Source: DASZFV01 sp036494575 (GTDB taxonomy: Bacteria > Myxococcota_A > Polyangia > Fen-1088). Taken from it: 64,000 nt of DNA. Under the pieces are notes generated by a model. That model saw only the letters and a list, made by a program, of their open reading frames with translations, ran no database searches and had not been told where the DNA came from. The stretch covers positions 1 through 64,000 of the forward strand of contig DASXOE010000053.1 in NCBI GenBank assembly GCA_036494575.1, given 5' to 3'. Of this stretch, positions 43,241 through 52,600 are shown piece by piece. The position numbers and the translations under genes were made by a program. Numbering within the stretch: the stretch's first letter is position 1; each line of letters begins with the position of its first letter.

Positions 43241-43891
43241 ATGCCCACCCGGTATCACTCGCAGACCGTCAGAAAAGAAACACTGCACACCGTCTCCCTC
43301 GTCGCACCGCACCTCGACCGCGGCATGACCGTCCTCGACGTGGGGTGTGGCGAGGGATATGTCGGAGAAGAGCTGACCGCGCGCGGCGTGCGGCAAGCGT
43401 GGGGCGTCGACATCCTCGACCTGCGCCGCAACAAGAACGGGCCGTTCCGGCTCTACGACGGCCAGACGCTGCCGTTCCCCGACGATGCCTTCGATCTCCT
43501 CATGCTGAACTTCGTGCTGCACCACGTGCCCGACGAGAAGAAGATCACCCTCGTGCGCGAGGCGCTGCGCGTGACGCGCGCGAAGCTCTTCGTCCTCGAG
43601 GACACGCCCACGACGGCCTTCGACCGCTACGTGAGCCAGCGCCACGGCGACGCGTATCGGCGCAAGATCGACAGCGACGCGGCGTTCGGCTTCCTCACGC
43701 CCGCCGAGTGGCGGTGGTTGTTTCGCGGCATGGGCCTCGAACCCGAGACCCACGAGCTGTCGCGTTTCTGCCGGTCCGTCCTGCAGCCCTTCGCGCGCAC
43801 GGCCTTCACGCTGCGCAAGCGGCGCGGAGGCGAGCTCGGCGTGGGACTTTCACCGGCGCCTGACGAGGGCTCGTCAGCCGGCGCGCGTTGA
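43241..43891 (+). CDS. SAM-dependent methyltransferase (class I, type 11)
   Basis: 216-residue class I methyltransferase. SAM-binding motif I is 'VLDVGCGEGYVGEELTARG', the acidic motif II 'WGVDI', and the post-motif region 'LPFPDDAFDLLMLNFVLHHV' is typical of type 11 enzymes (UbiE/ArsM-like). No extra Cys pairs of arsenic methyltransferases are present, so the substrate is unknown. It begins 67 bases after the efflux operon on the same strand and stops 2 bases before the convergent small hypothetical gene. Confidence 0.88.
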   Translation: MPTRYHSQTVRKETLHTVSLVAPHLDRGMTVLDVGCGEGYVGEELTARGVRQAWGVDILDLRRNKNGPFRLYDGQTLPFPDDAFDLLMLNFVLHHVPDEKKITLVREALRVTRAKLFVLEDTPTTAFDRYVSQRHGDAYRRKIDSDAAFGFLTPAEWRWLFRGMGLEPETHELSRFCRSVLQPFARTAFTLRKRRGGELGVGLSPAPDEGSSAGAR

Positions 43892-43893
43892 AG

Positions 43894-44322
43894 TCAGCGC
43901 GTCCCGTCGAGCGCCAGCGTGACCTGGCGCTTCGCGCCGTCGCAGTCGGCCCGCTGGCCGAGCGCGACGCCGCCGCGCAGCCGCAGCGGGCCGGCCATGA
44001 GGAACGCGAACGTGTCGGCCTGAGCGTCGCGGCGCGTCTCGGTCGTCGTCCAACCGGCGGCCGTGAGGGCGTTGATGGCGCGCGCCGCGCCCGAGGTCGG
44101 GTCGGCGCCGTCGAGGCAGTACATGGCGCGCACGTCGTCGGCGTAGGTGGCGGGCTCCCAGGGCGAGATGACGCGCGCGCCCGGGATGGCCGGGATGAGC
44201 GCCGCCACCTCGTCGACGAGGGCCGAGCGGCGGCCCGCCGTGTGCCGGATGGCGACGAACGAATAGAGCCCCAGGCCGAAGGCGATGACGAGCGTGGCGA
44301 GGATGGCGTTGCGACCGTGCAC
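43894..44322 (-). CDS. Small membrane-anchored hypothetical protein
   Basis: 142-residue protein with an N-terminal signal anchor ('AILATLVIAFGLGLYSFVAI') and a periplasmic domain containing two Cys ('YCLDGADP' and 'RADCDGAKR') that may form a disulfide. No recognised domain. The start is GTG 44322. It lies 29 bases upstream of nothing on its own strand except the end of the recD operon behind it, so it may be read through from recD or expressed alone. Confidence 0.7.
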   Translation of the reverse strand: MHGRNAILATLVIAFGLGLYSFVAIRHTAGRRSALVDEVAALIPAIPGARVISPWEPATYADDVRAMYCLDGADPTSGAARAINALTAAGWTTTETRRDAQADTFAFLMAGPLRLRGGVALGQRADCDGAKRQVTLALDGTR

Positions 44323-44351
44323 GCGCGCACACTAGCAGGCCGGCGCGCGCG

Positions 44352-46247
44352 TCACACGCCGGCGGCGAGGAGCGCGTCGAGGCGTGCGGCCAGGCCCGAG
44401 GCGCGCTCGAGCGGCCGCCCCACGGCGAGCGCGAGGAGGTCGGCGCGTCCGACGACGACGGCGGAGTGGCGCGCGCGCGTCAAGGCCGTGTAGAGGAGCT
44501 CGCGCGACAGCAGCGGCAGATCGCGCTCCGGCAGCACGAGGGCGACGTGGTCGAGCTCGGCGCCCTGCGCCTTGTGGACGGTCGTCGCGTAGGCGACGCG
44601 GAGGTCGTCGCGCAGGCCCTCGAACGGAAAGGCGGCGAGGCCGGCGCCGCGCGGGAAGACGGCCACGAGGCGCGCGCCCTCCGAGGCGCGCGCGGCGCGC
44701 ACGACGACGCCGAGGTCGCCGTTGAAGAGACCCCGGTCGTAGTCGTTGCGGATCATGAGGACGGGAGTCCCGGGCGCGAGGCCGTCGCTCGGTTGCCCGC
44801 TCGCGGCATCGGCGCGGCGCGCGAGGAGCTCGTTCAGGCTCTCGGCGCTCGTGGCGGCTCCCGCCTCGCGCGTGACGGCCAGCACGCGCAGGCTCTGGTG
44901 GTGGCGGACGATGCGGCCCAGCATCCCCGCGTCGTTCGCTTCGAAGGGCTCGTCGCCGTCACCGAGAACGTAGGCGCGCGCGACGAGGCCGGCGTAGTCG
45001 GGGAGGGCGCGCACGCGCGCGCGGATCCAGTGCTCGGCGAAGGCGGCCACGAGCCGCCGCTCGGCGACCGGCCCAGGCGCCGTCGGGGCGAGGTGCTCGA
45101 AGCCGGCCCAGGTCAGCTCGGCGGGCCGCGTCCGCGTCGTTCCCTCGAGCGCGCGTCCGTCGCCGGCGTGGACGGCGCGCGCGGCGGCCAACACGGAAGC
45201 GCCCGCGGGGGCGCTCGGGTCCTGGCGATGGCTGCGAGTGAGCCGCACGGCCCGCGGCGCGAGCTCGCGGAAGACGGCGCCGGCGTCGACCGAGGGCAGC
45301 TGGTCGGCGTCGCCCAGCAGCACGAGCCGCGCGTCGGGGCGCAGCGCGCGCGCGAGGCGCTCCATGAGCCCGAGGTCGATCATCGACGCCTCGTCGACGA
45401 GCACGGCGCGGTGGGGGAGCGGGTAATTCTCGTGGTGGCGGTACTCGCCGGCGCGCGCGGCGGCGCGCCCGCCGCGGAAGCCGAGCAGCCGGTGCAGCGT
45501 GCGCGGCTCGGACGCCTCGGCGCCGAGCGTCGCGAGCGACTCGGCGATGCGGTTGGCGGCGCGCCCGGTGGGCGCCGCGAGCGCGATCTCGTTGGCGGCG
45601 AGACCGGCGGTGCCGTGGCGAAGCGCGCGCACGAGCCCGGCGAGCAGCGCCGTCTTCCCCGTACCGGGACCGCCCGTCACGAGCGTGAGCGGCCGCGTGA
45701 GCGCGGCTCGCACGGCGGCGACCTGCTCGGGCGTCAAGGGACGGTCGGGGAGCGCCGCGGCCGCGAGCGCGCTCTCGACGCCGGCCGGGTCGACGGCGAG
45801 CGGCGGCGCCGAGAGGCGCGCGGCGAGAGCGCGGGCGAGGCGCTCCTCGAGGCGCCAGTCCCGGTGGGCGTAGAGGCAGCCGTCGTCCAGAATGAAGGGC
45901 TTGTGGTCGCCCGCCCGGCCGAAGAGCGGCGCGAGGGCCGGCTGCGACGGCAGCTCGGCCGCGAGGCGGACGGCGTCGTGGCGGTGCGGCTCGGGGCCGC
46001 CGAGGCGCGCGAGCGCCTCAGGCAGGCGCGCGAGCGGCAGCCGCGTGCTCCCGGCGGTCCGCGCCTCCTCGAGCGCGAGCACGAGGAGCGCGAAGGCGCG
46101 CTTGTCCGGCGGCGAGAGCGCGGGCGCCCACGACACGGCCTCGTCGACGACGTGCAGCGTCTCCTCGGCAATGTCGGCCTCGCGCGCCGCGGCCACGAGC
46201 TCGAGCGGCAGCGCGCCGATGGCGAGCGGCAAGCGACGGACGCTCAC
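44352..46247 (-). CDS. recD: Exodeoxyribonuclease V alpha subunit (RecD)
   Basis: 631-residue 5'-3' helicase subunit of RecBCD, which processes double-strand breaks for recombination. After an N-terminal RecB-binding region the superfamily 1 motifs appear in order: Walker A 'TGGPGTGKTALLAGL', 'AAPTGRAANRIAESL', Walker B 'VLVDEASMIDLGLME', 'LLGDADQLPSVDAGAVF' and 'YATTVHKAQGAELDHV', then 'ELLYTALTRARHSAVVVG'. The start is GTG 46247, overlapping the recB stop as GTGA. The frame stays open far upstream inside recB, but that part is not RecD. Confidence 0.95.
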   Translation of the reverse strand: MSVRRLPLAIGALPLELVAAAREADIAEETLHVVDEAVSWAPALSPPDKRAFALLVLALEEARTAGSTRLPLARLPEALARLGGPEPHRHDAVRLAAELPSQPALAPLFGRAGDHKPFILDDGCLYAHRDWRLEERLARALAARLSAPPLAVDPAGVESALAAAALPDRPLTPEQVAAVRAALTRPLTLVTGGPGTGKTALLAGLVRALRHGTAGLAANEIALAAPTGRAANRIAESLATLGAEASEPRTLHRLLGFRGGRAAARAGEYRHHENYPLPHRAVLVDEASMIDLGLMERLARALRPDARLVLLGDADQLPSVDAGAVFRELAPRAVRLTRSHRQDPSAPAGASVLAAARAVHAGDGRALEGTTRTRPAELTWAGFEHLAPTAPGPVAERRLVAAFAEHWIRARVRALPDYAGLVARAYVLGDGDEPFEANDAGMLGRIVRHHQSLRVLAVTREAGAATSAESLNELLARRADAASGQPSDGLAPGTPVLMIRNDYDRGLFNGDLGVVVRAARASEGARLVAVFPRGAGLAAFPFEGLRDDLRVAYATTVHKAQGAELDHVALVLPERDLPLLSRELLYTALTRARHSAVVVGRADLLALAVGRPLERASGLAARLDALLAAGV

Positions 46248-49200
46248 GCCGCCTCCCGGTCGCGCGCGAGCGCGGCGGCGAGCTCCCGCTCCCATCCTTC
46301 GAGCTCGGCCCAGCTCGGGCGGCCGATCTCGAGGCCCTCGGGGAGCGCGCGCAGGAACACGTAGACCATGCCGCCGAAGCGCGCCTCGTAGTCGGCCTCG
46401 TCGACGACGCCGAGCATCTTCACGAGCGCGAGCGCGTAGAGCCGGCGCTGCAGCTCGTAATTGGCGGCCACGTGCGCGCTCACGGCGGCGGGCGAAAAGT
46501 CGGGCAGGAGGTCGCTCTTCCAATCGCCGAAGAACGCGCGGCCCTCGTGCTCGAAGATGAAGTCGATGTAGCCCTTGACGAACCCGGCGCCGCCGCCGCC
46601 CGCCGCGGCCGGGAAGGGGAACAAGAACTCGACCTCGCGCGCGACGCGCGCCGCGCGCGCCACGCCCGCGAGCGCCGCGCCGCCTGGCAGCGCGAGCGGC
46701 GTCGTGAGCGCCGCGTGGACGATGCGCTCGGCGTCGGCGCGGTGCGCGGGATCGCGATCGGTGCGGCGGAAGGCGGCGTCGAAGAGCGCGTGGATCTCGG
46801 GCAGCGCGGCCCACTCCGCCGCGGGAGGCCCGCCCGCGAGGCTGGCGAGCGGCACCTCCTCGAGCGTCGCGTGCAAGAAGATACCGGAGAGCGCGCCGCC
46901 CGGCAGGCGGCCGGGAGCGGGCGGCGCCTCGGGCATGGGCGCGGGTTGCTCGTCGAGAACCTCGGTGGGCGGCTGATAACCGCCGTGGGCCTGCTTGATG
47001 CGCGTGTACGACGTCAGCACGATGCCGGCGCGCTCTCGGCGCGTCTGGGCCAGCGCGGCCGCCGGGAAGTCGAGCGCGAGATCGGCGGGCGCCGGCCGCC
47101 AGGCCCGCACGGCCGCCGCGACGCGCGCGGGCGTGTCGTCGGGCGGGGTTGGGCAGAGGACGTCGCGGGTTTCGAAGTGCATTCGCTTTGTCCCGTCGGC
47201 GTAAAGCGCGCGGAGTCGTTGGTGCACGTGCCGGTAGGCGCCGTTGATGCGCCAGTAGTCTTCGTCGGGCGGTGCGTTCCCTTCGACCTTCGGATCTCCC
47301 GCGTACGGTAGATAGAGACGCTCGCGTGCGCGCGTGAGGGCCACATAGAGCAACCGCTGGTCATCGCGCGCGGCCTCGAGCTCGAGTTCCACCTTGAGGG
47401 CAGCGCGGCGGGGACGACCCACGAAGAGCCAGCGTCCGCCGTCGCGCGCGAAGGCACGAACGCCCTGACCACCCCAACGGCTGAAGGCACCGTAGACGAA
47501 GACGTGATCGGCCTCGAGCCCCTTGGCTTTGTGGATCGTCATGATTTGCACGGCACCGGGTTCGCCCTCGAGGCGCTGCACGTTTCCCTCTTGCGGCTCT
47601 GGCGTCAGAAGAGAGCTGATGAGCGCCGTGAGGTGGCGTACGAACTCGCCGAGCGAAAGCGGTGCTTGAGCGCCCAGTCGGCGCAAGACATCGAACAAGT
47701 GCTCGTAGTTCGTGAGGCGACGTGCGCTGCCGCCCGCCAAGAGCTCGCGTCGCGCCACTCCGCTCTCGTCAAAGATGCCGTCGAAGAGCCGCGCCCAGTC
47801 GCGGGTGTCCGCGAGTGCATTCCACCCGGACAGGCGTTCCTCGAGCGGATGGGCCGCGGGGAAGGCCGCGAGGGCCGGCAGGTCGTCTAGCGTGTGTCCG
47901 AAGAAAGGTGTGAGGGCGGCGCGCAGCCGTCGCGCCGGGTCACGTGGGTCCTCGATGGCGGCCAGTAAGTCACGCACGTGCGCGGCCTCGGCGGTCTTAT
48001 AGAGGCCCTCCTGGTTGTAAAGTACGTGAGGTATGCCGCGCGCGCGCAAGGTCGCGGCGACCTGCTGGGACTCACTGTTTGCTCGAGTGAGGACGTGAAT
48101 CTCTTCGAGTGGAACGGGCGGCGTGGCGGTGCGCAGGTGTTCGATCTCGTCCGCGATCGCCTGCGTTAGCGTCTGTCGGACATGGCGCAGCGGCAGGCGG
48201 GCCACGTCGAGCCCGGGCGCGGGTTGAACGGCGAGCAGCGTGACGGCCGGACCCCCCGCTGCCTGCGGGCGGGCCGCCACGGCGTCGCGGAAGAGGTCTC
48301 GGTCTGCGAAGAACGGATCCGCGGCGGCGTCGTCGAAGATGGCGTTCGTCGCGGCGACGACCGCGGGCGTCGAGCGGAAGTTGCGATCGAGCGAGATCGT
48401 CGCCGCGTCGGCTCGCGTGATGGCGCGGCGGGCAGCTGCATATGTCATGACGTCGGCGCCCCGGAACCCGTAGATGGCTTGCTTGGGATCGCCGATGACG
48501 TAGAGCGGGTTGCTGCCGCCGCTGTTGTGGAAGATCGCCCGGAAGATCTCCCATTGCACGCCGTCAGTGTCCTGGAACTCGTCGATGATCGCGAGACGGT
48601 AGCGACGGCGCAGCGCCTCGGTCAGCCCACCCCCGTCGCGACGCAGCGCCTCGGCGACGAGGCGCAGCATGTCGTCGAAATCGTAAAGCCCGGACGTCTT
48701 CTTTCGCAGGTCGAGTCGCGCGCGGACGTGCGGCAGGAAGAGCTGGGCGATGGCGAGTTCGAGGGGTACGGCAAAATCGGCGATGGCCAGGAACGAGCCG
48801 ACGAAATTGGAAAGCGGTCCGGAAGGGACCGGGGTGCGCAGCTTCTCCTCGATGTAAGAGAAGAGATTCTTCATCTCGGTGAGCTCGGCGTCGAGCTCGA
48901 GGAGTGCCTTCGCGGCATCGCCGTGCACCACGAAACTCTGACAGAGCGCGAGGACGTTCCGCGCGCGCCGCTCGACGGTGTTCGCGGTGGTCCCATCGGA
49001 GTGCCGTTTGAGAAGTTCCTTGAAGGTCGCGTCGAGGGGCAGCGCAGCGTAGGCAGAGAGCGCCTCGCGAAGGCGCGCTTCGTCGTAGACGACGCCCCAC
49101 GGTCGCTGCTGTGCGACGCCGTCGTAGAGGGACTTCTCGAGGCGTTCGAGGCCGCGCCCCGAGGCGAGCCACGCGCCCAGGTAAGGCGAGAGGGCAACGT

Positions 49201-49690
49201 CCGTCGCGAATGTCGTGCGCAAAGCCTCCCTGAACGCAGCGCCGAAGGCGCGCTTGCTGTCGACGTGCTCCTGCGCGAGCAAGCGGCGGCTCGCGAAGGC
49301 ATCCTCCGTGAGCACGCGTTGGCAGAAGCCGTGGATCGTCGTGATCGTCGCGCGATCGAAAGCGTGCCGCGCCTCGACGAGACGCCCGCGTGCGACTGCG
49401 TCGAGCGTCCAGACGCGTTCCGGCGGCGCGTCGGGCGGCGCAGCGGCCTTGTGGGCGAGCAGCCGGCTGAAGAGCGCGCGCAAGCGACGCAACAGCTCGG
49501 CCGTTGCCTTCTCGGTGAACGTGACGACCAGGATCTCCTCGAGCCGCGCGTCGCCGCGCAGCACGCGGTCGGCGACGAGGTGTTCGAGAAGGAACGTCTT
49601 GCCCGTTCCAGCTGATGCTTCGATGATGGCCGACGCATCGCGCGGCAGACGCGCCACCTCCTCGGGAAAGACATAGCCGGGCGGGCTCAT
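46244..49690 (-). CDS. recB: Exodeoxyribonuclease V beta subunit (RecB)
   Basis: 1148-residue helicase-nuclease. UvrD-type helicase motifs: Walker A 'EASAGTGKTFLLEHLV' (25-32), 'VTFTEKATAELLRRLR', 'IIDEFQDTDGVQWEIF', 'IGDPKQAIYGFRGAD', 'DRNFRSTPAVV' and 'MTIHKAKGLEADHVFVYG', and 'LYVALTRARERLYLPY'. The C-terminal nuclease has the catalytic 'FFGDWKSDLL'. Both activities should be intact. Its ATG overlaps the recC stop and its stop overlaps the recD start, so the three subunits are translationally coupled, which suits a 1:1:1 complex. Confidence 0.96.
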   Translation of the reverse strand: MSPPGYVFPEEVARLPRDASAIIEASAGTGKTFLLEHLVADRVLRGDARLEEILVVTFTEKATAELLRRLRALFSRLLAHKAAAPPDAPPERVWTLDAVARGRLVEARHAFDRATITTIHGFCQRVLTEDAFASRRLLAQEHVDSKRAFGAAFREALRTTFATDVALSPYLGAWLASGRGLERLEKSLYDGVAQQRPWGVVYDEARLREALSAYAALPLDATFKELLKRHSDGTTANTVERRARNVLALCQSFVVHGDAAKALLELDAELTEMKNLFSYIEEKLRTPVPSGPLSNFVGSFLAIADFAVPLELAIAQLFLPHVRARLDLRKKTSGLYDFDDMLRLVAEALRRDGGGLTEALRRRYRLAIIDEFQDTDGVQWEIFRAIFHNSGGSNPLYVIGDPKQAIYGFRGADVMTYAAARRAITRADAATISLDRNFRSTPAVVAATNAIFDDAAADPFFADRDLFRDAVAARPQAAGGPAVTLLAVQPAPGLDVARLPLRHVRQTLTQAIADEIEHLRTATPPVPLEEIHVLTRANSESQQVAATLRARGIPHVLYNQEGLYKTAEAAHVRDLLAAIEDPRDPARRLRAALTPFFGHTLDDLPALAAFPAAHPLEERLSGWNALADTRDWARLFDGIFDESGVARRELLAGGSARRLTNYEHLFDVLRRLGAQAPLSLGEFVRHLTALISSLLTPEPQEGNVQRLEGEPGAVQIMTIHKAKGLEADHVFVYGAFSRWGGQGVRAFARDGGRWLFVGRPRRAALKVELELEAARDDQRLLYVALTRARERLYLPYAGDPKVEGNAPPDEDYWRINGAYRHVHQRLRALYADGTKRMHFETRDVLCPTPPDDTPARVAAAVRAWRPAPADLALDFPAAALAQTRRERAGIVLTSYTRIKQAHGGYQPPTEVLDEQPAPMPEAPPAPGRLPGGALSGIFLHATLEEVPLASLAGGPPAAEWAALPEIHALFDAAFRRTDRDPAHRADAERIVHAALTTPLALPGGAALAGVARAARVAREVEFLFPFPAAAGGGGAGFVKGYIDFIFEHEGRAFFGDWKSDLLPDFSPAAVSAHVAANYELQRRLYALALVKMLGVVDEADYEARFGGMVYVFLRALPEGLEIGRPSWAELEGWERELAAALARDREAA

Positions 49691-52600
49691 CGGGAGCGGC
49701 CTCGTGGCTTGGTGCCTTCGGCCTCTTCGACGAGCGCGAGGTAGGTACCGAATCGCTCATCGACGAGCCGCAGGGCCTCTCCTTCCGATTCCGGCAGCGG
49801 GTAGTCGCGCGCGTCGGGAATCGGACCCCAGTCGGACGAGAAGCGCGTCCATTCGTCCTCGCGCAGCATGTGAATGTAGGCGAGCAGCTCAGGGCGCGGA
49901 TTCTTCGCGCTCCAACCGAGCACGCCCTCGCAAGGGAAAAAGTACGAATGCACGCCCGAGAGCATGTCGGTCGCGAGTCGCGCCAGGTACGCGCGTGCGG
50001 AGGCGGCGTCGAGCGCCCCCAGCCAGATAGTCTCAGGGGCCTCCTGTTCGGGGCGCAGGATCAGCACGCGCCGGCGCGGCGCGACCACGGGGCTCGCTGC
50101 CGCGAGGACGACGTGATCGACGAACGCGCGCAGCCTATCGCGGCGGTAGCCGTTGTCCTTGGTCGACGAGGACGCGAGCAGCACGGTCGTCGGCGCGTCA
50201 TCGATCGACGTCACGAGGTTCGTCCCGCCGTGCAGTTCGAGCGCTAGCGCCCGCGGGCCGGCGGGGCCAGGCAGCTCGATGTCCAGCTGGGGAGCCGGCA
50301 GAATCATGAGGCCGGCCTCGTTCTCGGGCCCGTGGCCGAGCCACAGCGGTGCCAGCCGAGCGTTTACAGTGCCGACGGCGGCGAGCACGCCGGACCACTG
50401 GCGCAGAAGCTCAAGGTGCTGGGCGCGCACGGCGGCGCCAAAGGCGCCCGTGGGCAGCGTTCCGTCGAGCGAGGCGGTCTCGGCCGCCGCGAGGTAGGCG
50501 CGCGTGAGCTCGTCGTCGTTAGGAACGCCGGCACGGAACGCACCAGCGAGCGCGTCCCGAAGCAGGGGAATCGCGCGAGGGCGCGGCAGCTCGAAGTCCT
50601 CGTGCTCCCGAAACGCGGCCATCGCGATTTCGTCGCCATCGTCTTCGCCGAGGGGGAGGAGCGCCCGGGCCGAGCCCTGCAGGGGGCACTGCAGAAAGCG
50701 AAGCAGCCTGGCGAATGGCACGACCTTCAGCCCGGCCTCTTGCGACGACGCCAGCGTCGTGGACGGCGGCGCCCTCCAGCCGAGCGTGGGCCCGAGCGCG
50801 GCCAGCACCTCGGGTACGAGGACCCGCCGCAGCGCGAGCCACTCCGGCAGGACGCGGCCGCCGGCGGCGTCCCGCATGGCTCGCCCGAGCCGCGCGGCGC
50901 GCCGTTCGCGCGCCGCCGCGGGGATGACGGCGCAGGCCGCCTCGTCCTCGTGGCGCCGAAGGGGCGGCGAGGGGCGCGTGATGGCGGCGGCGTCGCCGTC
51001 GCGTAGGTAGCCCGCCTCGAGCAGGCCCACGAGCTCGAGCACGGTCGACGAGGGGCCGAGGCGCTCGCCCGAGACCTCGTCGCGGTCGACGTACGACAGG
51101 TAGAGCCGCTCGCGCGCGCACAGCAGCGTCTCGAGGAACATGTACTGATCTTGCTCGCGCGGCGAGACGTCGCCGGGGAGGCGGTGCTGTTTGCCGCGCA
51201 GGTCGAGCTCGCGGAAGCGCTCGGGGGCCGGGAAGCGCCCCTCGCCCATGCCGGCCATGAAGACCGCTGCGAAGGGCACGGCGCGCATGGGCAGGAACGT
51301 CGACACGGTCACGCCTTGCGTGAGGTAGCGCCCCGAGCGCGCCGGGAGCGCGGCGAGCGCGGCGCGCACGAGCTCGTGGGCGATGCGGTAGCCGACGCGC
51401 AGGCCGCCCGGCGCCACGGTCTCGAGCCGCTGCAGCTCGGCGAACACGCGCGCGAGCGCGGCCTCGTCGTCGGGCGCGGACGCCACGAGCGTCGTGGCGA
51501 TCTCGCGGCGCAGCTCGCCCATCCACGCCGCGACCGTCTGCGTGGCGCCGCGCGCGCGCATCGCGAACCCGATGAGCGCGCGCGCGAGCAGGCCGAACCC
51601 CTGCGCGCTCGCCTGCAGCTCGGGCGGCAGCTCTTCGGGCAGGTAGCGCTCACCTCCCTGCACGAAGGCGCGCTGCTCGCCGCTGCGCCGGCCCGCGAGG
51701 AAGGCGCCGAGCGCGAGGCGCCGCAGGCCCTGGTCCCAGTTGAAGCGATCGCCGTCGACGTACGTGCCGTCGTGGTCCCGGCGGTCAGCGCCGTGCACGA
51801 TGTCGAGCTCCTCGGCGAGGGCCAGCCAGTCACGTGGGTCGCCGTCGGGAAAGCGCGCCGCGACGATCGGGTGCATGACGAGGCGCAGAAGGTCCTGCCG
51901 CCCGAGTGGCCCGAGCGGCAGGGCCAGCAGCAGCCCGACGGCCTCGAGGACGCGGCTCTCGGTCGCCGACGGGGCGTCGATGATCGTGTGCGGCAGGTCG
52001 GAGGCCTCGCGCAGCACGGCGGCCGCGAGCGGCAGGTAAGTCTCGGCGGCGGCCGGCGGCACGACGATCGCGACGTCCGTGAAGCGCAACCCGGCCCGCG
52101 GCGCCTCGCGCACGAGCTTCCAGATCTCGGCGCCGATCGTCTCGAGCTCGCGGCGCGGATTGGGGCAGGGGAGCACCGCGATGCTGTCGTCGGCGAGCGC
52201 GAGCCGCCCCTTGCCCTCGCGCGCCGGGGCACGGTCGAGGATGTCGTGCTGCAGCTGCGCGAGCAGCGTCCGCGGCTCGCCCTCGGCGAGCGGCTCGGGA
52301 AACCGCGGCGAGAAGTCGCAGTCGACGAGCTCGTTGAGCAACTTGATGCTCTCGCGTCCGGGGCGCCCCCAGAGCGCGAGCGCGGGCGTGTCGATTTGAC
52401 GGGGGTCTGGCTCGCTGCCGCTCGCAGACCCCCGGTCCCCCCTCGCTGCGCCCGGCAAAGCCGGGCTTCGCTCGCTCCCTGGCTCGCTGCCGGAGGTCTG
52501 ACGGGGGTCTGGCTCGCTGCCGCTCGCAGACCCCCGGTCCCCCCTCGCTGCGCCCAGCAAAGCTGGGCGCAGCTCGCTTTCTGGGAGGAGGGAGAGCTGC

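Noticed and set aside
46248..46814. Extension of the recD frame upstream into recB
   Set aside because: It is Arg-rich shadow sequence; the GTG at 46247 overlaps the recB stop exactly as the other genes in the operon do.
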